The notes beneath the pieces were generated by a model, which did no database searches, had not been told where the DNA came from, and saw only the letters and a list, made by a program, of their open reading frames with translations. 5,820 nucleotides of DNA from Dehalococcoides mccartyi (lineage in GTDB: Bacteria > Chloroflexota > Dehalococcoidia > UBA2979), in assembly GCA_945888895.1 (NCBI GenBank), contig CAMDAY010000143.1:1-5820 (forward strand). Direction: 5' to 3'. Positions 1 through 4,421 of the stretch are shown one piece after another. The stretch's first letter is position 1. Each line of letters starts with the position of its first letter. The position numbers and the translations under genes were made by a program.

Positions 1-206
1 GGGTCGTCATCGAAGGCGCGCGCGAGGGTATCGGTCACGCGGTCGAAGTCCGTACGGGTGATCTTCCGCGTCGTGATCGAGCGGCGGTCGCGAGTGGGTT
101 CGTTTAGGGTCGGCTCCCGTCGTAGGGCACGTGCTGGTGTGTAGGATTCTAGGTGCGGCCTACGGTCCGGTGGAGCCGTGCCCGCCGGTGCCGCGCTCGG
201 TCTCAT
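1..206 (-). CDS. Partial CDS, possible GNAT-family acetyltransferase N-terminus
   Basis: A minus-strand frame stays open from the dut 3' end to the window edge, so only the 5' part is visible. Its last residues read ITRTDFDRVTDTLARAFDDD, which resembles the first strand and helix of GNAT N-acetyltransferases (enzymes that move an acetyl group from acetyl-CoA to an amine). The acetyl-CoA binding motif would lie outside the window. The start is unclear. The only ATG in frame is at 206, inside dut, which gives a 44-bp overlap and an unusual Arg/Pro-rich leader of about 47 residues with only a distant GAGG. The one later candidate, a GTG at 34-36, falls inside the GNAT-like segment. The overlap suggests cotranscription with dut. 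The family is inferred from a short stretch, and a different protein remains possible. Confidence 0.42.
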   Translation of the reverse strand, partial: MRPSAAPAGTAPPDRRPHLESYTPARALRREPTLNEPTRDRRSITTRKITRTDFDRVTDTLARAFDDD

Positions 207-621
207 CGAGGGTGTCGACCTCGCGCCAGGCGATCGGGGCGACGCGGGCGACGACGAGCTGGCCGATGCGGTCGCCGTCGTTGATCGTCAGCGGATCGGC
301 GCCGGGGAGGCGATAGAGCGTTGCCATGACCTCGCCGCGGTAGTCCGCGTCGAGGGTGCCGAAGATGGCGAGGATGCCGCGCGCGGACAGGCCGGAGCGC
401 GGGCGCAGTTGCACATCGGTGCCCACAGGTGCAGCCATCGCGATGCCCGTTGGCACGCGCACCGGCATCTCGCCGACCTCGAGCGGGGCGTCGAGGCACG
501 CGTAGATGTCGTAGCCGGTCGCGCCGGCGGTGCCGCGGGTGGGCACGCGCGCGCCGGGGCGCAGACGCACGAACTCGAGGACGATCGCGTCGCCCCAGGA
601 GGGATCGAGGTGTCGGGTCAT
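160..621 (-). CDS. dut: dUTP diphosphatase (dUTPase), trimeric type
   Basis: This enzyme hydrolyses dUTP to dUMP and pyrophosphate, keeping uracil out of DNA and supplying dUMP for thymidylate synthesis. It is cytosolic and normally a homotrimer. The 153-residue protein has the usual family length and all five conserved motifs in order: AGATGYDIYA (about 32-41), PRSGLSARG (74-82), GTLDADYRGEV (88-98, with D91 in the place of the catalytic Asp), GDRIGQLVVARV (116-127) and RGTGGHGSTG (143-152). Motif V has His where many bacterial enzymes have Phe; from memory the mycobacterial enzyme also uses a His there to stack on uracil. I chose the ATG at 619-621 because GGAAG lies about 10 bases upstream. 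The frame could extend to a TTG at 678, but that would run through the likely promoter and add a non-conserved leader. The family call is very firm. Confidence 0.96.
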   Translation of the reverse strand: MTRHLDPSWGDAIVLEFVRLRPGARVPTRGTAGATGYDIYACLDAPLEVGEMPVRVPTGIAMAAPVGTDVQLRPRSGLSARGILAIFGTLDADYRGEVMATLYRLPGADPLTINDGDRIGQLVVARVAPIAWREVDTLDETERGTGGHGSTGP

Positions 622-649
622 GGCGGTCGCTTCCAGCGGGGAGAGCCCG

Positions 650-678
650 AGCCTAGCGCCCTCGGGCAGCGCGCGCAA
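650..678 (-). promoter_or_regulatory. Candidate promoter for dut
   Basis: On the minus strand TTGCGC (678-673) and TAGGCT (655-650) are separated by 17 bases, the preferred spacing for a housekeeping sigma factor. Each hexamer matches its consensus at three of six positions. The pair lies just beyond the hairpin that ends the ferredoxin gene and about 28 bases before the dut ATG, which fits separate transcription of dut. The match is weak. Confidence 0.3.
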
Positions 679-685
679 AACGCCA

Positions 686-730
686 TGTAGAAGCGTGTAG
701 AAGACGAAGGCCCCGCCGAAGCGGGGCCTT
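686..730 (-). terminator. Rho-independent-type terminator after the ferredoxin gene
   Basis: On the minus strand a perfect 10-bp stem, AAGGCCCCGC paired with GCGGGGCCTT (730-721 with 716-707), encloses a TTCG loop closed by C-G, the extra-stable UUCG tetraloop class. It begins 24 bases after the ferredoxin stop codon. The tail (706-686) is pyrimidine-rich with interrupted T runs, so it is a weaker tail than the classical one, but the stem is very strong. It separates the receiver-ferredoxin unit from dut. Confidence 0.75.
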
Positions 731-754
731 GCGTGATCATCGGTTGGACCGCGG

Positions 755-1270
755 TTACTCGGCGGCGGCTCCCGCGGCGGCGCGCTTGAGGCCCTTGCCC
801 TTCTTCGGGGTCAGGATCTCCAGCGGGTAGACCTTCCGCTTGAGCATCTCGCGCGGCGGGTCGATGTAGATCGCGCTCCAGCCGCAGGCGGTCTCGCAAA
901 GGCGGCAGCCGACGCATTTGCGCGGGTCGACGGTCGCCATGCCGTAGAAGTCGTGGTTGTTCGGCGCGTCCTGCAGAGACAGCGCCTCGAAGGGGCAGAT
1001 GTTGATGCACAGCTCGCAGCCGGAGCCGATGCAGTTCTCCTCGACCACCTTCGCCAGCGGCAACTCGCGGCGGGGGAAGGTGCGGGCGAGGTCGCCCATC
1101 TCGTCAAGGATCGCCTCGGGCGGGCAGACCGCGCCACAGGCACCGCAGTCGATGCAGAGCTCCGCGTCGATGACGTGCAACTCGTTGCGCAGGCCGGAGA
1201 TGGCCTCGACCGGGCACTTCTTCACACAGGCCGTGCAGCCGATGCAGGTCTCAATGATCTTGTAGGCCAA
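755..1270 (-). CDS. Ferredoxin-type protein with four 4Fe-4S cysteine motifs
   Basis: This is probably an electron-transfer protein or the electron-carrying subunit of a redox complex; its partner is not visible. The 171 residues contain four cysteine clusters: CIGCTACVKKCP (C9, 12, 15, 19), CIDCGACGAVCPP (C39, 42, 45, 49), CIGSGCELCINICP (C80, 85, 88, 92) and CVGCRLCETAC (C119, 122, 125, 129). This indicates two bacterial-ferredoxin-like domains (about 1-57 and 72-135) joined by a short linker, followed by a basic Lys/Arg/Ala tail. The third motif has four rather than two residues between its first two cysteines, and the fourth lacks the usual Pro. The start is TTG at 1268-1270, fixed by a GGAGAGG ribosome site seven bases upstream. 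No signal peptide or membrane segment is seen, so it is likely cytosolic. It overlaps the upstream receiver-like gene by 49 bp and is probably cotranscribed with it. Iron-sulfur binding is firm; the exact role is unknown. Confidence 0.93.
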   Translation of the reverse strand: MAYKIIETCIGCTACVKKCPVEAISGLRNELHVIDAELCIDCGACGAVCPPEAILDEMGDLARTFPRRELPLAKVVEENCIGSGCELCINICPFEALSLQDAPNNHDFYGMATVDPRKCVGCRLCETACGWSAIYIDPPREMLKRKVYPLEILTPKKGKGLKRAAAGAAAE

Positions 1271-1752
1271 CGCTGCGCCTCTCCGAACTGATCCCGGGGG
1301 TGAACCTTATCATCCAGCCGAGGAGTGAACAATTCGCGCAGGGTGGCCTGCGGCGAGCTATTGGAGGGGGCGAGCCCCCGCATGAGGGCGTTCACGTCCA
1401 GCGGCGGACGCAGCACCTGGACCCCGAGCGCGTCGAGGTCGTCGTCGCGGCCCCACTCCTCGGCGAGCAGCACGATGCGCGGCTCGGGGGCGGCGTCACG
1501 GAGGGTGCGCGCCAGGGTGGCGAGGGGGACTGGGGTGCCGCCGGCGACGATGATCTCGTAGCGCGCTTGCTTTGCCCAGCGGATTGCCGACTGCGGGTCG
1601 GCCATCAGGTCCACGCTCAATCCGAGCTCCTGGAGGATGAGCATGGTCGCCAGCTCAGCACGGGGATCCGCGAGGCAGACGAGGGCCGCCCCCCGCGCCG
1701 AGAGCCCTCGACGGGAGCGTGGTGCGTCATGCGCGGCGTTGGAGCGTTCCAC
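1222..1752 (-). CDS. Degenerate response-regulator receiver-like protein
   Basis: The 176-residue product has the alternating strand-helix pattern of a CheY-type receiver domain from about residue 20 to 127: ALVCLADPR, then a helix ending QELGLSV, YEIIVAGG, PRIVLLAEE and GVQVLRPPLDVNALMRGL. The phosphorylation site is lost. YEIIVAGG carries Gly or Ala where the phosphoacceptor Asp normally ends strand 3, only one acidic residue (D29) remains of the strand-1 pair, and the strand-5 Lys before Pro is Arg (R115). A phosphorylation-independent signalling or scaffold role is therefore inferred. There is no DNA-binding domain; a Pro/Arg-rich tail of about 50 residues follows. The start is a GTG at 1752, the only start codon shortly before strand 1, with just a weak AGAGAAAG upstream. 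An ATG at 1854 is possible but has no ribosome site. The 3' end overlaps the ferredoxin gene by 49 bp in another frame, suggesting coupled expression. Confidence 0.72.
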   Translation of the reverse strand: MERSNAAHDAPRSRRGLSARGAALVCLADPRAELATMLILQELGLSVDLMADPQSAIRWAKQARYEIIVAGGTPVPLATLARTLRDAAPEPRIVLLAEEWGRDDDLDALGVQVLRPPLDVNALMRGLAPSNSSPQATLRELFTPRLDDKVHPRDQFGEAQRWPTRSLRPASAARPV

Positions 1753-1805
1753 GGCGGGCTGCTTTCTCTGATCCCTGATCTGGTTATCGGCACGTCGGGC
1801 ACCCT

Positions 1806-1833
1806 GAGCAGGACCGAGCAGGACGCCGAGCAG
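1806..1833 (+). promoter_or_regulatory. Phased direct repeats in the divergent spacer, possible operator
   Basis: GAGCAGGAC occurs at 1806-1814 and again at 1816-1824, exactly 10 bases apart, and a partial copy, GAGCAG, follows at 1828-1833. Copies one helical turn apart would present the same DNA face to a bound protein. They lie between the receiver-like gene and the HMA gene, some 28-55 bases before the HMA start. A binding role is inferred; chance repetition in GC-rich DNA is possible. Confidence 0.3.
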
Positions 1834-1848
1834 TCCGCGGCGCACTGG

Positions 1849-1854
1849 TACCAT
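1849..1854 (+). promoter_or_regulatory. Candidate -10 box for a leaderless HMA transcript
   Basis: TACCAT fits the TANNNT form of a -10 element and ends six bases before the ATG at 1861. That geometry would start the transcript at or near the A of the start codon. The gene lacks a usable ribosome site, since its only GAGG sits one base before the ATG, so leaderless translation is plausible. No good -35 is seen. Confidence 0.35.
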
Positions 1855-1860
1855 CGAGGC

Positions 1861-2238
1861 ATGACACGCGCGAGCCTCGCCCGTTTCTTGCGCCTCCATC
1901 CCGCACGTCTGATCGCCGCCCCGCGCGTCGAGGTCATCTCGACGAACGAGCGCGAGATCGGCCTGGCGGTGCATGGGCTGGTCTGCGGCGTCTGCGCCGC
2001 GCGCACGGAAGCGGCGCTGCTCGCGACACCCGGCGTCGATGCGGCGTGCGTCGACCTCGACGCCGGGACGGCGCGCGTGACGATGGCCCACGGCGCGCCG
2101 GTGAGCGCAGACGCGATGCAGCGGTCGCTGGAGCGCGTGGTGGTGGCGATGCCGCTGCGGCGCGGCATCGAGCGGATGATGACGGCGTGGTGGTCGAGGC
2201 GGGGGGGCGCACCGATCGCGGGAGGACGAGGCAGATGA
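1861..2238 (+). CDS. Heavy-metal-associated (HMA) domain protein
   Basis: This small 125-residue protein is probably a cytosolic metal binder or chaperone. An HMA ferredoxin-like fold spans about residues 31-95: strand REIGLAVHGL, metal loop VCGVCAART (C42 and C45 of the CxxC pair), a helix, the typical turn ATPGVD, strand AACVDLDAGTARVTM and helix ADAMQRSLERV. The usual Met of GMxCxxC is replaced, giving GLVCGVC. A basic N-terminal arm of about 30 residues and a C-terminal segment with MMTAWW make it longer than simple copper chaperones of about 70 residues. No transmembrane P-type ATPase follows. The metal (Cu, Zn, Cd or Hg) cannot be read from the sequence. The start is the ATG at 1861, which lacks a standard ribosome site. 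Its TGA overlaps the ATG of nfo by four bases (ATGA), so the two genes are one translationally coupled unit. Confidence 0.82.
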   Translation: MTRASLARFLRLHPARLIAAPRVEVISTNEREIGLAVHGLVCGVCAARTEAALLATPGVDAACVDLDAGTARVTMAHGAPVSADAMQRSLERVVVAMPLRRGIERMMTAWWSRRGGAPIAGGRGR

Positions 2239-3128
2239 GCAAGACGAAGCAGCCCGGGCCGATCCAGATCGGCGGCCACGTCTCCTCGGCCGGCGGCATC
2301 TTCACCGCCATCGGACGCGCGCAGGAGATCGGTGCGGAGGCGGCGCAGATCTTCGTGTCGCCGCCGCAGACATGGCGTGCCACGCAGCACACCGACGAGG
2401 CGATCGCGAAGTTCCGCGAGGAGCACGCCGCGTCGAAGCTCGGCGAGGTGTGGGTGCACAACATCTACCTTGCGAACCTCGCGACCGAGACGCCCGAGCA
2501 ACTGGCGAACTCGATCGGGTCGGTGGTGAACGCGCTGACCGTGGGCGCTGCGGTCGGTGCGAAGGGTGTGGTGCTGCACACGGGGTCGCACCGCGGCGGC
2601 GGGATGGCACCCGTGCTCGACCAGGTCACCGACGCGCTCAAGCGCATCCTCGACGCGACGCCGGACATCACCCTCGCGCTGGAGACGATGGCGGGGCAGG
2701 GCGGCGCGATCGGCAAGGAGTTCGAAGACCTTGGCGTGCTGTTGCGCGCCGTCGACTCGCCGCGGTTGCAGGTGTGCCTCGACACGTGTCACACGTTCGC
2801 CGCCGGCTACGAGCTACGGACACCCGAGGGCGTCGAGGCGACGATGCGCGCCTTCGACGATGCGATCGGCGTCGAGCACCTCGCGGTGGTGCACGCGAAC
2901 GACTCGAAGATGCCGCTCGGTAGCCTGCGCGATCGCCACGAGAACATCGGCGACGGTCACATCGGCACGGACGGCTTTCGCGCGATCCTCGGGCACCCCG
3001 CATTCGCCGGGAAGGCGTTCATGCTCGAGGTCCCCGGCATCCCGACGGAGGCGAAGCCGAAGGGCGACGGCCCTGACGCGGAGAACATCAAGCGCCTGCA
3101 GGCGATCCGCGATCAGGTGGCGAGTTAG
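2235..3128 (+). CDS. nfo: Endonuclease IV (apurinic/apyrimidinic endonuclease)
   Basis: This base-excision-repair enzyme cuts the DNA backbone 5' of abasic sites and removes blocked 3' ends. The 297-residue protein is full length for the family (E. coli Nfo is about 285), a TIM barrel with three metal ions, normally zinc. All family signatures are present: GGHVSSAGG near the start, VHNIYLANLA, VLHTGSH, LALETMAGQG, VCLDTCHTFAAGY, HANDSK with DRHENIGDGHIG, and MLEVPG. By position the nine metal ligands are H75, H115, E150, D183, H186, H220, D233, H235 and E265, all intact. I chose the ATG at 2235 rather than an in-frame ATG at 2046 because homology begins here and GGGAGGA lies just upstream. 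The gene overlaps the HMA stop by four bases. Abasic sites left after uracil removal link it functionally to dut. Confidence 0.97.
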   Translation: MSKTKQPGPIQIGGHVSSAGGIFTAIGRAQEIGAEAAQIFVSPPQTWRATQHTDEAIAKFREEHAASKLGEVWVHNIYLANLATETPEQLANSIGSVVNALTVGAAVGAKGVVLHTGSHRGGGMAPVLDQVTDALKRILDATPDITLALETMAGQGGAIGKEFEDLGVLLRAVDSPRLQVCLDTCHTFAAGYELRTPEGVEATMRAFDDAIGVEHLAVVHANDSKMPLGSLRDRHENIGDGHIGTDGFRAILGHPAFAGKAFMLEVPGIPTEAKPKGDGPDAENIKRLQAIRDQVAS

Positions 3129-3143
3129 GGACGTACGCCCGCG

Positions 3144-3165
3144 TGCCCGCGCTACGCGCGGGGCA
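3144..3165 (+). terminator. Hairpin after nfo, possible terminator
   Basis: TGCCCGCGC and GCGCGGGGCA pair across a TAC loop with a single-base bulge. The hairpin starts 16 bases after the nfo stop codon. It has no T tract after it, so termination may need a factor, or the hairpin may only protect the mRNA 3' end. Confidence 0.4.
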
Positions 3166-3273
3166 GAACCCCCAACCCAACCCTCCCCCGTATAGGGGGA
3201 GGGTGCGAACCCGAGGGAGTCGGAACGACGCTCAGAACCCTCGCCCATTCATGGGAGAGGGCAGGGTGAGAGT
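3165..3273. repeat. Palindromic two-hairpin element, likely a dispersed repeat
   Basis: Two C-rich/G-rich palindromes lie about 34 bases apart between converging genes. The first is a perfect 10-bp stem, ACCCTCCCCC with GGGGGAGGGT (3180-3189 and 3195-3204), around GTATA. The second pairs CCCTCGCCCAT (3238-3248) with ATGGGAGAGGG (3251-3261) with one mismatch. The outer edges are imperfect inverted copies: AACCCAACCCTCCCCC on the left matches the reverse strand of the right edge (CACCCTGCCCTCTCCC) at 12 of 16 positions. From memory, very similar CCCTCTCCC...GGGAGAGGG palindromes are scattered between genes in many GC-rich genomes. There is no ORF inside. The element could also terminate transcription from both sides, though no T tract is present. 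Confidence 0.6.
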
Positions 3274-3318
3274 TTCTGCTTTCGGGATGCGGCGAGGGCG
3301 CGCGTTCCCTCGGCGCGG

Positions 3319-3663
3319 CTAGGAGCCGCGAGCGGGGCGCCAGTCGGGGGGCGACGGGCGCACCGTGCGAGGGGTGCCGGCCATCGCGCGGAACTCGTCC
3401 TCCCAATGCAGCACTTCGAAGATGAGCATTGGCGTGATCGCGCCGGTCTGGGTCGGGAGCTGCGGATCCGCCTCGAAGATCGCCATCAGGCGCTCGGCCA
3501 TCGCCGCGTGATCCATGTCGGCGTCGCCCACGTCCTCGCGGACCTGGCGCTCCGTCGCGATGACGAGGTCGCAGAACTCGGACGGCACAAAGGCGCCGAC
3601 ATCGTCGCTGAGCATCTCAGCGATCCAGTCGGCGCCTTCGCGATCGAGGTCCTGGTCAGTCAC
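3319..3663 (-). CDS. Hypothetical acidic 114-residue protein
   Basis: I do not recognise this family. The protein is acidic and looks mostly helical (for example QDLDREGADWIAEML and MDHAAMAERLMAIFEA), with one Cys, followed by a Pro/Arg-rich C-terminal tail of about 18 residues. No signal peptide, membrane segment or catalytic motif stands out. The start is a GTG at 3661-3663, 25 bases after the stop of the upstream oxidoreductase gene, with no clear ribosome site, so translation may rely on reinitiation within a shared transcript. Its amino-acid composition looks natural, unlike the Arg/Ala-rich shadow frames in this GC-rich DNA, which is why I take it as real. It ends facing nfo across the palindromic element. 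Confidence 0.65.
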   Translation of the reverse strand: MTDQDLDREGADWIAEMLSDDVGAFVPSEFCDLVIATERQVREDVGDADMDHAAMAERLMAIFEADPQLPTQTGAITPMLIFEVLHWEDEFRAMAGTPRTVRPSPPDWRPARGS

Positions 3664-3688
3664 CAGTGATCGGCGCTGTCGGGCGGGT

Positions 3689-4087
3689 CTAGGAGGCCCA
3701 CTCGCCGCGGCCGGTGACGCGCGAGACGTCGATGTCGACGCTGATGCGCTGCTCGCCCGGCTGCAAGTTCGCGTAGTCCGCGCCGGTGAACTTCCGCGCG
3801 ACGCTGTTGATGTGCTCGTTCGTGGTGTCGTCGATGATCGTGGCGGTACCCTCGATGACCGCGAACTCCATCGGGTTGTCGGGGTTCTGCACGGACACCA
3901 TGATCCGGTTGTCGCGCACGAGATTGCGGCCCTTCTGACGCGCGTTGTTCGTGTTGAAGCTCGGCTTCCCGTTGTGGACGTCCATCCACACCAGCGTCAC
4001 CTGCGGCGAGCCGTTCTTGTTCATGGTGATCACGTGGCCAAGCGCCTTCTTCTCAAGGAGCGCCTTCAACGCGGGTGAAACATCCAT
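3689..4087 (-). CDS. PPOX-class (F420-type) flavin/deazaflavin oxidoreductase
   Basis: This 132-residue protein belongs to the split beta-barrel pyridoxamine-phosphate-oxidase-like superfamily, closest in pattern to the Rv1155-like F420-dependent group (FDOR-B). Such enzymes bind the deazaflavin F420, or FMN, and reduce small molecules; the substrate here is unknown. Seen in order are a short helix with the strand ALGHVITMNKNGSPQVTLVW (15-34), the cofactor-phosphate-binding type segment FNTNNARQKGRNLVRDNRI (44-62), the barrel strand FAVIEGTATI (75-84) and the C-terminal strand RISVDIDVSRVTG. The length is typical. The ATG at 4085-4087 has AGAAGGA eight to nine bases upstream. The 114-residue gene follows 25 bp downstream and is probably in the same operon. 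F420 preference is inferred from sequence pattern, and FMN remains possible. Confidence 0.86.
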   Translation of the reverse strand: MDVSPALKALLEKKALGHVITMNKNGSPQVTLVWMDVHNGKPSFNTNNARQKGRNLVRDNRIMVSVQNPDNPMEFAVIEGTATIIDDTTNEHINSVARKFTGADYANLQPGEQRISVDIDVSRVTGRGEWAS

Positions 4088-4187
4088 CGGTTCGTTCCTT
4101 CTCTATGTCTGTAACGGCAGTACTCGCGCACGTCGCGCGTCCGTACGGCCGATCGCTATGGGTGCATGGTACCGCGTGATCCCCCTT

Positions 4188-4196
4188 GGAAAGGAG
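4188..4196 (+). promoter_or_regulatory. Strong ribosome binding site before the small ORF
   Basis: GGAAAGGAG is a near-ideal anti-16S match and sits eight bases before the ATG at 4205. It is among the best ribosome sites in the window and strongly suggests that translation starts there, although no complete gene follows in that frame. Confidence 0.6.
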
Positions 4197-4204
4197 ATTC
4201 GACC

Positions 4205-4322
4205 ATGCGCGACTTCGGACGCTGGGACGCAGAAGAGCGACGAAGAGAAGTGGGGCGACAGGTCGAACAACTCTGACGACAAGTCCGATAAGTCCAAGAC
4301 CGGCTGGGGCCGCCAGATCTAG
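4205..4322 (+). pseudogene. Small hydrophilic ORF with an apparent frameshift
   Basis: From the ATG at 4205, behind an excellent ribosome site, the frame reads MRDFGRWDAEE and soon stops at 4274-4276 (23 residues). From 4239 the next frame carries a coherent, very hydrophilic segment beginning DEEKWGDRSNNSDDKSDK and ending GWGRQI at a TAG (4320-4322). Its 27 codons have G or C in the third position 24 times, whereas the first frame over the same stretch (4238-4273) has only 5 of 12. Skipping one base near 4238 would join them into a 38-residue protein. Possible explanations are a sequencing error, a decaying gene or ribosomal frameshifting. Alternatively a 54-residue ORF starts at the ATG at 4158 in the second frame, but it lacks a ribosome site. 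I recognise no family. Confidence 0.45.
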
Positions 4323-4421
4323 GCCCCGCTGAACGTCGGGCACGCCAGCGATGACCCCGGCGACGAGAGGCGCGGCCGTTAGCTCGAGCATCACGCACGC
4401 CGCAGGTGTCGGCGAGGCTCG

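Larger units (their letters stand above)
4088..4421. other. 334-bp gap between oxidoreductase and thyX, holding a small ORF
   Basis: No full-length gene fits here on either strand. The minus strand upstream of the oxidoreductase contains the less GC-rich stretch TTACAGACATAGAG (4110-4097), possibly part of its promoter, but no hexamer pair is convincing. The plus strand has the small frameshifted ORF described separately. A 6-bp stem, GGGGCC with GGCCCC (4306-4311 and 4322-4327), surrounds that ORF's distal stop codon and is a weak terminator candidate. Nothing else is recognised in 4328-4421. Confidence 0.5.

Noticed and set aside
622..678. Longer dut start at the TTG at 678.
   Set aside because: No ribosome site, a non-conserved leader, and overlap with a plausible promoter; the ATG at 621 gives the normal family length.
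682..701. Near-tandem copies of GTAGAAG beside the ferredoxin terminator.
   Set aside because: Two 8-base matches only, with no extension or further copies; too short to support a function.
1753..1854. Extension of the receiver-like protein to an ATG at 1854.
   Set aside because: No ribosome site precedes that ATG, the added residues look non-coding, and it would leave only six bases before the divergent HMA gene and cover its repeats.
1617..2792. A 391-residue minus-strand frame opposite the HMA and nfo genes.
   Set aside because: It is Arg/His/Ala-rich without motifs and lies antisense to a clear endonuclease IV gene; it is a shadow of GC-rich codon use.
3515..4078. A 187-residue plus-strand frame opposite the oxidoreductase gene.
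   Set aside because: Its composition is Arg/Val/Asp-biased, it shows no family motif, and the opposite strand has a recognisable enzyme with a good ribosome site.
4053..4394. A minus-strand frame with a hydrophobic N-terminal half that could look like a membrane protein.
   Set aside because: The hydrophobic stretch is the antisense of the acidic/lysine-rich small ORF, there is no ribosome site, and it overlaps the start of the oxidoreductase gene.
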